From the NCBI RefSeq assembly GCF_030929505.1, contig NZ_JAVFVV010000004.1, forward strand, positions 186,001 to 250,000: a stretch of 64,000 nt of DNA. Reading direction: 5' to 3'. Positions 32,200 to 41,274 of the stretch are shown here, one piece after another. The notes beneath the pieces were generated by a model, which saw only the letters and a list, made by a program, of their open reading frames with translations, made no database searches and had not been told where the DNA came from. This stretch comes from Mesorhizobium sp. LHD-90. GTDB lineage: Bacteria > Pseudomonadota > Alphaproteobacteria > Rhizobiales > Rhizobiaceae. The translations under genes and the position numbers were made by a program. Position 1 is the first letter of the stretch. The number at the start of each line of letters is the position of its first letter.

Positions 32200-33737
32200 T
32201 GTCCGTGCAGGAACCCAGGGCTTCCGCACAGCGCCTCGGTCCTTCGGCCGTCGATCGTTTGCCGGCAAATGTCCGATGCCCCGGCTATGATCGCAGCCGC
32301 CTGACGCCAGGCATCCTGCATCTCGGCGTCGGCGCCTTCCATCGCTGCCACCAGGCGGAATACACCGACGACGCGCTGGAGGCGGCGTTCGGTCCGTGGG
32401 GTATCGTCGGGGTTAATCTGCGGGCGCCCGACCTTTCCCCGACGCTGGGTACCCAGCAAAACCTCTATTGCCGCGAGTTGCGTCGTCACGGCGATGTCGA
32501 ACGCCGGCTAATCGGCGCGTTGGTCGAGACGATTTCGGTGACCGGCGAGGATGGTGATCTGCAGGGGGGTGCTCTCGCCGGAGCGCTCGCGGTGGCCTCG
32601 AACCCGTCTATCGGCGCGATCACGCTGACGGTGACGGAAAAGGGTTATTGCCACATCCCGGCCACAGGCGAACTCGATCTCGGCCATCCCGACATAAGCC
32701 ACGACATTGCCCATCCGGAAACGCCGGTCTCCGTGCCGGGTTTCGTGCTGCGCGCGCTTGCCATGCGCCTTGCCGCCGGCCGGCCTCTGCCGGCGCTGAT
32801 CAGTTGCGACAACGTTCCGGACAATGGCAGCACCCTGCGGAGTTCGGTGCTTTGCCTTGCCGCAAAAATCGATCCAGCCCTACGCGACCGTCTCGAGCGC
32901 GAGGCGTGTTTTCTCAACACCATGGTCGACCGCATCGTGCCGGCGACGCGGCCCGAAGACGTTGCAGGTTTTGCGGAGGCGACCGGCATCGAGGATCGCG
33001 GCCTCGTGGTCGGCGAGCCGTTCCGCATGTGGGTCCTGGAGGACCGCTTTAACGGGCCGTTGCCGGCCTGGGATAGGGCCGGCGCGATGTTCGTCAAGGA
33101 CGTCGCGCCCTACGAGATTCTGAAGATGCGGGTGGTCAACGGCATCCAGTCGAACCTCTGCCAACTCGGCGTACTGTCCGGCATCGACTTCATGGCCGAT
33201 GCCATGGCCGAGGGTGTATTCAGCGACTTCGCCTTGCGTACGATTTCGCGGGAAGTCGTCCCGCATCTGCCTGCCGTACCCGGGATCGACGTTTCCGCCT
33301 ATGTCGGCGAGACGATTAGCCGGCTCAAAAACCCGGCGCTGAAGCATCGCACCTTGCAGATTTCCACCGACGGCTCGCAGAAAATCAGGCAGCGTCTGCT
33401 GGAGCCGTTGCGCGCCGCGCTGAAGGCCGGAACGCCCTGCGGCGGGCTGCTGCTCGGCATCGCCGGCTGGATGAAATACGCAAGCGGCGTCGACAGTGCC
33501 GGCAGGGCGCTGGAGGTGCTTGACCCCTTCGCGGAGCGCACGAAAGCCGTCGCCGCGGCAAGCGGCGGCGATGCGGCGCGGCTGGTCGAAGGCATGCTCG
33601 GCATCGAGGCGATCTTCGGAACCGATCTTGCCCAGAACGGCTTCGTCAAGGACAGGCTGGCCGACCTCGTCGCCGATCTCGGCAGGCGCCCGTCACGCGA
33701 GGTCGTCCGCGATTTCCTCGCTTCGCAGACGGCGTGA
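32199..33737 (+). CDS. Mannitol dehydrogenase / fructuronate reductase-family oxidoreductase
   Basis: A 512-residue NAD-dependent long-chain polyol dehydrogenase. The Rossmann start HLGVGAFHRCHQAEY, then SCDNVPDNG and MVDRIVPATRPED, follow the mannitol dehydrogenase/fructuronate reductase pattern. The catalytic K-x4-N-x2-H motif appears as K309, N314 and then Gln at 317 (KMRVVNGIQSN) where the family has His. The substitution is clear in the DNA (CAG). It might alter catalysis or substrate range. Its start overlaps the SDR stop by one base (TGATG). Family members interconvert mannitol-fructose, tagaturonate-altronate or fructuronate-mannonate. Confidence 0.85.
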   Translation: MSVQEPRASAQRLGPSAVDRLPANVRCPGYDRSRLTPGILHLGVGAFHRCHQAEYTDDALEAAFGPWGIVGVNLRAPDLSPTLGTQQNLYCRELRRHGDVERRLIGALVETISVTGEDGDLQGGALAGALAVASNPSIGAITLTVTEKGYCHIPATGELDLGHPDISHDIAHPETPVSVPGFVLRALAMRLAAGRPLPALISCDNVPDNGSTLRSSVLCLAAKIDPALRDRLEREACFLNTMVDRIVPATRPEDVAGFAEATGIEDRGLVVGEPFRMWVLEDRFNGPLPAWDRAGAMFVKDVAPYEILKMRVVNGIQSNLCQLGVLSGIDFMADAMAEGVFSDFALRTISREVVPHLPAVPGIDVSAYVGETISRLKNPALKHRTLQISTDGSQKIRQRLLEPLRAALKAGTPCGGLLLGIAGWMKYASGVDSAGRALEVLDPFAERTKAVAAASGGDAARLVEGMLGIEAIFGTDLAQNGFVKDRLADLVADLGRRPSREVVRDFLASQTA

Positions 33738-33826
33738 TCACGATGTCGGGACAGAGAATTTCAGAATTTGACTAGTGGAAATTGTCGTGCAGTATCCGCC
33801 CGGGAGAGCGGTAGGGGAGGAAAAGA

Positions 33827-34885
33827 ATGCGCACCATAAAGGGACCGGGCCTGTTCCTGGCGCAGTTCGCGCGCGATACGGCGCCGCACAACTCGCTGGA
33901 ATCGATCGCCCGCTGGGCGAAGAACTACGGTTATGCCGGCATCCAGGTGCCGAGTGTCGACAAGCGGTTCTTCGACCTCGATCTCGCTTATGAAAGCGAC
34001 ACCTATTGCGACGAGATCAACGGCAAGCTGAAGGACATCGGCATCGTCATCACCGAACTATCCAGCCACTTTCAGGGCCAGATGGTCTCGGTGCATCCGG
34101 CCTACGACCTGATGTTCGACGGCCAGTGCCCGCCGCAGTTCAAGGGCGATCCGGAGGGCCGCCGCCACTGGGCTGCCGACCAGGTGCGCAAATGTGCAAA
34201 AGTGTCGCGAAAGCTCGGCCTGACCGAGCATGTCAGCTTCACCGGCAGCCTCGCCTGGCCCTACATCTATCCCTATCCGCAGCGTCCTGCCGGCCTGATC
34301 GAGGAAGCTTTCGCCCAGCAGGGGCGCCGGTGGAAGCCGATCCTCGACGTCTATGAGGACGAGGGTGTCGATCTCTGCTTCGAGATCCATCCCACGGAAG
34401 ACACTTTTGACGGCGACACGTTCGACATGTTCCTGGACGCCGTCGGCGGCCACAGGCGCTGCAATATCAACTACGATGTCTCGCACTTCATCAAGCAGGG
34501 CATGGACTATCTCGGCTTCATCGACGTGTATCACGAGCGCATCAAGATGTTTCACGTCAAGGATGCCGAGTTCAACCCGACCGCCAAGCAGGGCTTTTTT
34601 GGCGGCTACAAGGGCTGGCTGGAGCGCGCCGCGCGCGACCGCTCGCTCGGCCACGGCCAGGTGGATTTCGGCGCGATCTTTTCAAAACTCTCGCAGTACG
34701 ATTTCGCCGGCTGGGCGGTCTATGAGTGGGAGTGCTGCCTGGAGCATCCGGAAGTCGCCGCCCGCAACGGCGCGAAATTCATCTCCGACCACATCATCGA
34801 AGTCACCGACCGGGTGTTCGACGATTTCATGGCGACCGGCGTCGACTTGACGATGAGCCGCCAGTTGCTCGGCATAAAGGGCTGA
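33827..34885 (+). CDS. Sugar phosphate isomerase/epimerase-like TIM barrel
   Basis: A 352-residue member of the xylose-isomerase-like TIM barrel family (AP endonuclease 2 fold), which includes IolE, hydroxypyruvate isomerase and D-tagatose 3-epimerase. Metal-binding residues can be assigned: glutamate in CFEIHPTE, aspartate/histidine in NINYDVSHF, histidine in MFHVKDAEF, and glutamate in VYEWECC. Length is somewhat above that of tagatose epimerases. It starts at an ATG with GGGAGG upstream and is followed 4 bp later by a Gfo/Idh dehydrogenase, a pairing common in inositol and rare-sugar catabolism. Confidence 0.85.
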   Translation: MRTIKGPGLFLAQFARDTAPHNSLESIARWAKNYGYAGIQVPSVDKRFFDLDLAYESDTYCDEINGKLKDIGIVITELSSHFQGQMVSVHPAYDLMFDGQCPPQFKGDPEGRRHWAADQVRKCAKVSRKLGLTEHVSFTGSLAWPYIYPYPQRPAGLIEEAFAQQGRRWKPILDVYEDEGVDLCFEIHPTEDTFDGDTFDMFLDAVGGHRRCNINYDVSHFIKQGMDYLGFIDVYHERIKMFHVKDAEFNPTAKQGFFGGYKGWLERAARDRSLGHGQVDFGAIFSKLSQYDFAGWAVYEWECCLEHPEVAARNGAKFISDHIIEVTDRVFDDFMATGVDLTMSRQLLGIKG

Positions 34886-34889
34886 CGAC

Positions 34890-36071
34890 ATGGTCTACGC
34901 AACGGGCGACGGCATGGGCGCCAAAAGGCTGCGAGTCGGCATGGTCGGCGGCGGGCGCGACGCCTTCATCGGCGCCGTTCATCGCATGGCGCTCAGGCTC
35001 GACGACCGCATCGAACTGGTCGCCGGCGCACTGTCGTCCGATCCGGAACGCGCAAAACTTTCGGCGGCCGATCTCGGCATCGATCCCGACCGCGCCTATT
35101 CGAGCTATCAGGAGATGGCGGACGCAGAGTCGAGCCGCGCCGACGGCATCGAGGCGGTCATCATCGTCACGCCGAACCATCTGCATGCACCGGTCGCCCG
35201 TGCCTTCCTGAAGGCCGGCATCGACGTGATCTGCGACAAGCCGCTGTCGGCGACGCTAGCCGAGGCCGAGGAACTGGCGCAACTGGCGGACCGGTCCGGC
35301 CTGGTTTTCGCCGTGACGCTCAACAACACCGGCTACGCCATGGTGCGTGAGGCGCGCGCCATGGTCGCCTCCGGCGCGCTCGGAAAGATCCGCATCGTGC
35401 GCGCCGAATACATCCAGGACTGGCTGACGCTGCCGATCGACGCCGACGGGCAGAAGCAGGCGGAATGGCGCACCGATCCTGCACGCGCCGGTCGCTCGGC
35501 CTGCCTCGCCGACATCGGCGTCCATGCCTACAGCCTTGCCCAGTTCGTATCGGGCATGGTGCCGGAACAGATCGCCGCCGATCTGGCGACATTCGTGCCC
35601 GGCCGGCGGCTGGACGACAATGCGCATGTGCTGATGCGGTATGCGGGCGGCGCGCGCGGCGTGCTGATCGCCAGCCAGGTGTCGCCCGGCAACCTCAACC
35701 GGCTTTCGCTGAAAATCTATGGCGAGAAGGCAGGGCTGGAATGGTTCGCGCACGAGCCGGAAGTGCTGTATTTCACGCCGTTCGGCGAGCCGACGCGCAC
35801 GCTGGTGCGCGGCGGGCCGGGTGTCGGCGCTGCCGCGGCGGCCGTGTCGCGCATGCCGGCCGAGCACCCGGAGGGCTACGTCGAGGGTTTCGCCAATCTC
35901 TACCGAGACGCCGCAGCGCTGATCGCCGCGCGCCGCGCCGGTCAGACGCCGGACGCCGCGCTGGTAGCGTCGGTTCCCAACGTCCATGACGGCCTCAAGG
36001 GCATGCGTTTCATCGAGGCCGCCGTGGATTCGCACGAGGCAGGCGGCACATGGATAAGGCTTGCGGCGTGA
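34890..36071 (+). CDS. Gfo/Idh/MocA-family dehydrogenase
   Basis: A 393-residue oxidoreductase. It has the cofactor motif VGMVGGGRDAFIG (G-x-G-G-x-D variant), the catalytic-lysine motif CDKPLSATLAEAE and a C-terminal domain with ACLADIGVHAYSLAQFV near the active site. It starts 4 bp after the TIM-barrel gene, so the two probably act in sequence: oxidation of a ring carbon and isomerisation, as in inositol or 3-keto-sugar pathways. An ABC importer operon follows in the same direction. Confidence 0.87.
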   Translation: MVYATGDGMGAKRLRVGMVGGGRDAFIGAVHRMALRLDDRIELVAGALSSDPERAKLSAADLGIDPDRAYSSYQEMADAESSRADGIEAVIIVTPNHLHAPVARAFLKAGIDVICDKPLSATLAEAEELAQLADRSGLVFAVTLNNTGYAMVREARAMVASGALGKIRIVRAEYIQDWLTLPIDADGQKQAEWRTDPARAGRSACLADIGVHAYSLAQFVSGMVPEQIAADLATFVPGRRLDDNAHVLMRYAGGARGVLIASQVSPGNLNRLSLKIYGEKAGLEWFAHEPEVLYFTPFGEPTRTLVRGGPGVGAAAAAVSRMPAEHPEGYVEGFANLYRDAAALIAARRAGQTPDAALVASVPNVHDGLKGMRFIEAAVDSHEAGGTWIRLAA

Positions 36072-36153
36072 GCACCCGATCAGCTACGGATTGCCATCCG
36101 TGCTGTATGCAGAAGCACTACAAACAGGCAGAAGCACAACCAGGAGGAGTTTC

Positions 36154-37182
36154 ATGAGAATGCTTGCCAAATTCGGCCTCGCCGCCATCGCCGCCGGTCT
36201 CTTCGCCGGCACCGCCATGGCGCAGGGCACCTACACGATCGGCGTGTCCAACACCGTGCAGGGCAATGGCTGGCGCGAGGAGATGATCTGCGCGATCAAG
36301 GCACAGGCGCTGGCTTCCGGCAAGGTCGCCAAGCTCAACATCGCCCACCGCAACACCGACGCCGCCGGCCAGTCAGAGGACATCCGCAACCTGATCAGCG
36401 CGAAGGTCAACGCCATCGTCGTCAACCCGGCCGATCCGGCCGGCATCCAGGCGGCGCTCGCCGAAGCCACTGCCGCCGGCATCACCGTGGTGGCCGTCGA
36501 CCAGGCGGTCACCGAGCCGTCGGCCTACATCATCTCCAACAACCAGGAGCAGTACGCCTATCTCGGCGCGAAATGGCTGTTCGAGCAGATGGGCGGCAAG
36601 GGCAACGTCGTCTATATGCGCGGCGCGGCCGGTGCTTCCGCCGACAGCGACCGCGACAAGGGCTTTAAGAAGGCCCTCGCTGAGTTCCCGGATGTGAAGG
36701 TCGCCCAGGAGACGTTCACCGGCTGGCAGCAGGACCAGGGCAAGCAGCAGATTCTTGACTACATCGCCACCGGCGTGCCGTTCGACGGCATCTGGACCTC
36801 CGGCATCGACAACGTCATCGTCGACGCCCTGGTCGAGAGCCAGGCGACGCTGGTGCCGGTCGTCGGCGCCGACAATGCCGGCTTCGTCGGCCAGCTCAAT
36901 TCGGTCGAAGGCCTGAAGGGCGCGGCGGTCACCAACCCCGGCTCGATCGGCGGCGCCGGCGTGACGCTCGCGCTACAGATCCTCGAGGGCCAGAAGCCGG
37001 CGCAGCAGACCGTTCTGGTCGAGCCGCAGCTCTGGGAGAACGTCACCGACGAGGGCAAGGCCAAGCTGAAGGGCGCCGCCGATCCGTCGCTCTCGCCGGA
37101 ATGGCCGGTCTCCATCTCGATCCCGGACTGGACCACCTACACCAAGGAGCAGATCGTCGCCTGCAAGGGTCCGGGCGAGTAA
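36154..37182 (+). CDS. Sugar ABC transporter substrate-binding protein
   Basis: A 342-residue periplasmic protein. The ATG at 36154 has a near-perfect CAGGAGGAG site. The signal peptide is about 23 residues (ending TAMA-QG). The mature part shows the CUT2 two-lobe pattern: IGVSNTVQGNGWREEMICAIKAQ, NPADPAGIQAALAEATAAGITVVAVDQ, GAAGASADSDRDKGFKKAL and WTSGIDN near the hinge. It captures the sugar for the following ATPase and two permeases. Its ligand is likely the substrate of the dehydrogenase/isomerase genes before it. Confidence 0.92.
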   Translation: MRMLAKFGLAAIAAGLFAGTAMAQGTYTIGVSNTVQGNGWREEMICAIKAQALASGKVAKLNIAHRNTDAAGQSEDIRNLISAKVNAIVVNPADPAGIQAALAEATAAGITVVAVDQAVTEPSAYIISNNQEQYAYLGAKWLFEQMGGKGNVVYMRGAAGASADSDRDKGFKKALAEFPDVKVAQETFTGWQQDQGKQQILDYIATGVPFDGIWTSGIDNVIVDALVESQATLVPVVGADNAGFVGQLNSVEGLKGAAVTNPGSIGGAGVTLALQILEGQKPAQQTVLVEPQLWENVTDEGKAKLKGAADPSLSPEWPVSISIPDWTTYTKEQIVACKGPGE

Positions 37183-37208
37183 GCTTTCGCCCTGATGATC
37201 TCCGGATC

Positions 37209-37342
37209 GCCCCCTCCACCGCCTTCGGCGGTCCCCCTCCCCCGTAAACGGAGGAGGATCGACGGTGCGGCCGGACGCGATCTTGGTTCCTCCCCTGCGA
37301 AGCGGGGGAGGGGGACCACGCAAAGCGTGGTGGAGGGGGCAC
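37209..37342. repeat. Palindromic intergenic repeat (about 134 bp)
   Basis: The ends GCCCCCTCCACCGC and GTGGTGGAGGGGGC are near-complementary, with an inner CCTCCCCTGCGAAGCGGGGGAGG hairpin at its right side. The same family occurs at 58564-58699 and as a half copy at 42533-42586. It fills the gap between the binding-protein gene and the ATPase gene. Confidence 0.75.
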
Positions 37343-37421
37343 ACCAAGTGCGCTGGAGCGGGATCGAAAACACCCGAACCCGCGGCTTCCATTCGAATTC
37401 CAATCTCCATTACGGTCGACT

Positions 37422-38960
37422 TTGAACGCTTCACCTCTCCTCGAAGCCACCGGTGTGGCCAAGAATTATGGCGCGGTCGCCGCGCTGAAGAATACGTCGC
37501 TGTCGGTGCTGCCGGGCGAGGTCCATGCCCTCATGGGGGCGAACGGCGCCGGCAAGTCGACGCTGGTCAAGATCCTGACCGGCGCGATCCGGCATGACCG
37601 CGGCACGATCCTGGTGCGCGGCAAGGCGCATCTGGTGCGCTCACCCGCCGATGCGCGCCGGGCCGGCCTGGTCTCGGTCTATCAGGAGCCGTCGCTGATC
37701 CCCGATCTCGACGTGCTCGCCAATCTTCGTCTCACCCAGACGCCGGTGGAGCCATTCCGCAACTGGGTGCGCGAACTCGGCGTGCCCGACCTCGACATGC
37801 GCGACAATGCGCGCGACGTGCCGCTGGCGATCCAGCGCGTGCTCGACCTCGCCCGCGCGCTGGCGATCGAACCCGACGTGCTTCTGCTCGACGAGATGAC
37901 CGCGGCACTGCCGGCGAACCTGGCCGAGCGTGTGCTGGACGTGGTCAAGCGGCAGAGCCGGACAGGCCGATCCGTCATCTTCATCTCACACCGCTTCGTC
38001 GAGATCTCCGCGCTGTGCGACCGCGCGACCGTGCTGCGCGACGGCGAGACGGTCGGCGTGGTCGACATCAGCCCGGGCGTCGAGGAGCGCATCGTCGAGC
38101 TGATGCTCGGCGCGAAGATCGAGAAGGCGCGCGCCGCGCAGCGGCAGGCGACCGAAGCCAGCGCGCATGGCGAGGCGGGCACCCGCATCGCGGTGCGCAA
38201 TTTGCGCGTCGGCACGAAACTGCAGGACGTGTCCTTCGATCTGAAGGACGGCGAGGTGGCCGGCGTGGTCGCGCTGGAAGGCCAGGGCCAGGACGAACTG
38301 TTCGCCGCGCTCGCGGGCTCGACAAAACCCTCCGGCGGCACGATCGAGGTCGACGGTCGGCAGGTCCGGTTCTCGCACCCCGTCGACGCCGTGCGCGCCG
38401 GCATCGCCTATGTGCCCGGCGACCGCTCGGAAGCGCTGGCCATGCAGCAGTCGGTGCGGGAAAACATCGCCCTGCCGTTCAGCGCGGCCTTCCGCAACTG
38501 GGGGCCGATCCGCATGGGTCAGGAGCGCGCGACGGTGCAGAGCGCCATCGAGCGGCTGCAGATCGACACGCGCGCCCAGAGAGAGGTGCAGCGGCTGTCC
38601 GGCGGCAACCAGCAGAAGGTGACGATCGCCCGCTGGATCGCCGTCGATGCGCGCACCATCCTGTGCTTCGACCCGACGCGGGGCATCGACGTCGGCACCA
38701 AGCAGGAAATCTACAAGCTGCTGCGCCAGCTCGCCGCGCAGGGCAAATCCGTGCTGTTCTACACTTCCGAGCTCGAGGAGATTCAGCTCGCCTGCGACCG
38801 CGCCATCGTCATCTTCGGCGGCAAGGTCGTCGACATCCTGCCGGTCGAGATCGCCGACGAGCCGGCGCTGACGCGCGCGGCCTATGGCCTGCCGCGCGAC
38901 GCCAAGGCCGCTGTCGGCATTCTGGCGGAGACCGCGTCGAGCGAGGGAGCCCGCCCGTGA
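37422..38960 (+). CDS. Sugar ABC transporter ATPase, two-domain (RbsA-like)
   Basis: A 512-residue tandem ATPase starting at a TTG (MNASPLLEATG). Domain 1 has Walker A GANGAGKST and Walker B LLLDEMTAAL, while its signature is degenerate (VPLAIQRVLDLARAL). Domain 2 has a degenerate Walker A (ALEGQGQDE) but a canonical signature LSGGNQQKVTIARWI and ILCFDPTRGIDVG. This split of good and degenerate motifs is normal for RbsA-type proteins. It overlaps the next permease start by about 1-4 bp. Confidence 0.92.
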   Translation: MNASPLLEATGVAKNYGAVAALKNTSLSVLPGEVHALMGANGAGKSTLVKILTGAIRHDRGTILVRGKAHLVRSPADARRAGLVSVYQEPSLIPDLDVLANLRLTQTPVEPFRNWVRELGVPDLDMRDNARDVPLAIQRVLDLARALAIEPDVLLLDEMTAALPANLAERVLDVVKRQSRTGRSVIFISHRFVEISALCDRATVLRDGETVGVVDISPGVEERIVELMLGAKIEKARAAQRQATEASAHGEAGTRIAVRNLRVGTKLQDVSFDLKDGEVAGVVALEGQGQDELFAALAGSTKPSGGTIEVDGRQVRFSHPVDAVRAGIAYVPGDRSEALAMQQSVRENIALPFSAAFRNWGPIRMGQERATVQSAIERLQIDTRAQREVQRLSGGNQQKVTIARWIAVDARTILCFDPTRGIDVGTKQEIYKLLRQLAAQGKSVLFYTSELEEIQLACDRAIVIFGGKVVDILPVEIADEPALTRAAYGLPRDAKAAVGILAETASSEGARP

Positions 38961-39931
38961 TGCGTTTTCTTCGCCAGCACGGCTGGGTCGCGGGCCTCTT
39001 CGCCCTGTTCGTCGTGCTCTTCATTTTGACCAAGATCATCCAACCAGGTTACGGCGCCGGCGATTTCGGCTCGCTGGTTCGCGCCGTGCTGCCTTACGCC
39101 TTTGTGGTCGCCGCGCAGACGGTGGTGGTGATCGCCGGCGGCATCGACCTGTCGGTCGCCTCGATGATGGCCCTGACCAGCGTCACCGCCGCCTCGATGA
39201 TGGCGGGCGCCAGCGAGGAATACGCGCTGTTCGTCGTGCCTTTCGTGCTGGCTTTGGGCTTCGCGCTCGGCGCTCTCAACGGCATCCTGATCGTGGTCAC
39301 GCGTGTGCCCGACATCGTGGTGACGCTGGCGACACTGTTCATGCTGCAGGGCGCGGCATTGCTTGTGCTCGGCGCGCCGGGCGGCGGCGCAGCCGAATGG
39401 CTGAAAAACCTGATCATCGGCACCGTACCGCTGCCCGGCATTCCTGACGGCCTCACCACGTGGATACCGAAAGCCCTCGTGCTGATGGTCGTGCTTCTCT
39501 GCATCGTCTGGATTCCGCTGATGCGTTCGCGCCTTGGGCTGTCCATCTATGCGATCGGCTCCAACCAGCTCGCCGCCTTCCGCAGCGGCGTTCCCGTGGC
39601 GCGCACAAAGATCCTCGCCTATGCCATCGCCGGCCTGTTCGGCGCTATGGGCGGCCTGTCGCTGACGATGAGCACCGGCATCGGGGCGCCGATCCCCGGT
39701 CCGTACCTGCTGGCCAGCGTCGCTGCCGTGGTGCTGGGCGGCGTGGCGCTCGGCGGCGGCAAGGGCGGCCTGCTCGGTCCGATCGTTGCCGTCTTCGTGC
39801 TGCGCCTCGTGCGCACGGACCTGACGCTGCTCGCCATCGATCCGAACGTCACGGCGATCGTGGAAGGCACGATCATGGTCGCGGTGGTCATGTTCGGCGC
39901 TTTCATAGTCATGCGGAGCCGCTCGTCATGA
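38960..39931 (+). CDS. Sugar ABC transporter permease (first)
   Basis: A 323-residue CUT2 permease. The start may be the GTG at 38957 or the ATG at 38960, overlapping the ATPase stop. Features: VVVIAGGIDLSVASMMAL for the DLSV motif, VVTRVPDIVVTLATLFMLQG as coupling region, and LASVAAVVLGGVALGGGKGG near the C-terminus. About nine hydrophobic segments. It forms a heterodimer with the second permease. The stop overlaps the next start (ATGA). Confidence 0.92.
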   Translation: MRFLRQHGWVAGLFALFVVLFILTKIIQPGYGAGDFGSLVRAVLPYAFVVAAQTVVVIAGGIDLSVASMMALTSVTAASMMAGASEEYALFVVPFVLALGFALGALNGILIVVTRVPDIVVTLATLFMLQGAALLVLGAPGGGAAEWLKNLIIGTVPLPGIPDGLTTWIPKALVLMVVLLCIVWIPLMRSRLGLSIYAIGSNQLAAFRSGVPVARTKILAYAIAGLFGAMGGLSLTMSTGIGAPIPGPYLLASVAAVVLGGVALGGGKGGLLGPIVAVFVLRLVRTDLTLLAIDPNVTAIVEGTIMVAVVMFGAFIVMRSRSS

Positions 39932-40914
39932 GCATCATCGCGACTGCATCCCCAACCGTGCCGCTCGGCCGCCGCGTAAAACGCTTCATGGGCGACTACC
40001 CGCTGGTGCCGCTGCTCATCCTGCTCGTCCTGCTGGTCGTCGTCCTGCAGATCATGCAGCCGGGCATTGTCAACCAGCGCTGGATCGCCAACACCGTCAA
40101 GTTCGCCATCCCGCTTGCGCTGCTCGCCGGCTGCCAGACCATGACCATGCTGACCGGCGGCATCGACCTCTCGGTCGGCACCGTCGCCACCATGGCGGCC
40201 TTCATCGTCGCCACCCAGGGCGTCGACAATCCGGCGCCAGTCGCCATGCTGATCGCGCTGATCCCCGCCCTGCTGGTCGGCTTCGCCAACGGCATCGGCG
40301 TAGGCGTCTTCCGTGTCCATCCGCTCATCATGACGCTCGGCACCAGCCTGATCGGCGTCGGCTGCCTCCAGGTCTACCAGCGCACCGTCATCGGCTCCGG
40401 CGCCAAGGTGCCGGACTTCTTGATCTGGCTCGGTACCGGCGTGACCTGGGGTTTTCCGAACGCGCTGCTGCTGTTCATCCCGGTCGCCGCCCTGCTGATC
40501 TTCATCCAGAAGCGCACCGGCTTCGGCCGCCTGCTCTACGCCGTCGGCGACAACGAGCGCGCCACGCGCCTCTCCGGCGTACAGTATTGGCAGGTGATCC
40601 TCGCCCTCTACATGTTCTCCAGCGTGCTGGCGGGCATCATGGGCCTGCTCTACATGGGCCTGATCCGCGCCCCGTCGCTGTCGCTGGCCGAACCGCTCGT
40701 TCTGCCTTCCGTAGCCGCCGCTGTCATCGGCGGCACGTCGATCTTCGGGGGACGCGGCGGTTACACCGGCACCATCGTCGGCGCGCTCATCCTCACCGTG
40801 CTGACCACGTTGCTCACCATCCTGCAGATGCCGGAAGGCGCGCGACGCATCCTGTTCGGGGCGATCGTGCTCCTGGTCACCGCCGCCTATCTGCGCATCA
40901 TCGAGGATCGGTAG
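39928..40914 (+). CDS. Sugar ABC transporter permease (second)
   Basis: A 328-residue CUT2 permease starting at the ATG overlapping the previous stop by 4 bp. Features: MLTGGIDLSVGTVATM, GVFRVHPLIMTLGTSLIGVG and VAAAVIGGTSIFGGRGGYTGT. It has no close pairing with the first permease outside family motifs, as expected for heterodimeric CUT2 channels. It is the last gene of the importer operon; a long inverted repeat follows. Confidence 0.92.
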   Translation: MSIIATASPTVPLGRRVKRFMGDYPLVPLLILLVLLVVVLQIMQPGIVNQRWIANTVKFAIPLALLAGCQTMTMLTGGIDLSVGTVATMAAFIVATQGVDNPAPVAMLIALIPALLVGFANGIGVGVFRVHPLIMTLGTSLIGVGCLQVYQRTVIGSGAKVPDFLIWLGTGVTWGFPNALLLFIPVAALLIFIQKRTGFGRLLYAVGDNERATRLSGVQYWQVILALYMFSSVLAGIMGLLYMGLIRAPSLSLAEPLVLPSVAAAVIGGTSIFGGRGGYTGTIVGALILTVLTTLLTILQMPEGARRILFGAIVLLVTAAYLRIIEDR

Positions 40915-41274
40915 GTGGTTCCGTGAGCCGCAGCCTGATTTGGCGAGTTCTACACCGCTGGAGTGGGTCCGCACCGCTACGGCATGGGTCCTAGGGTCTC
41001 CGCACTCGCTCCGCTCGTGCTGCGCCCTAGGATGACGAAGTGAGGGAAACCGCTGCCAACCGTCAACGTCAGCCGCCAATCGCCAACGTAGACGATTTGC
41101 TGCGAACCCCAACGCCTTCGTCATCCTAGGGCGCAGCACGAGCGGAGCGAGTGCGGAGACCCTAGGACCCATGCCGTACCGGTGGCGGTACACTCCGGCG
41201 GCGTAGAATTTGCAGCAACCGGCGGCGCCATCAGGCGGCTAACATCGCTGGGACGACACCAGAGGGAGGACATC
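40915..41274. other. Intergenic region dominated by a long inverted repeat
   Basis: Between the permease and the next Gfo/Idh gene. Most of it is the 81-bp-arm repeat listed separately. The last about 60 bp hold the ribosome binding site GGGAGGA for the TTG at 41275. No gene is supported. Confidence 0.5.
40960..41196. repeat. Long inverted repeat with 81-bp arms
   Basis: The arms at 40960-41040 and 41116-41196 match almost perfectly (a few mismatches near the outer ends). They contain CATGGGTCCTAGGGTCTCCG and CTCGCTCCGCTCGTGCTGCG, with a 75-bp loop. It differs in sequence from the CTCCCC-type repeats elsewhere in the window, so it is a separate family. No transposase or target duplication is seen. 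Confidence 0.8.

Noticed and set aside
40960-41196. Insertion sequence reading of the 81-bp inverted repeat
   Set aside because: The loop is only 75 bp and has no transposase frame; no target duplication is visible.
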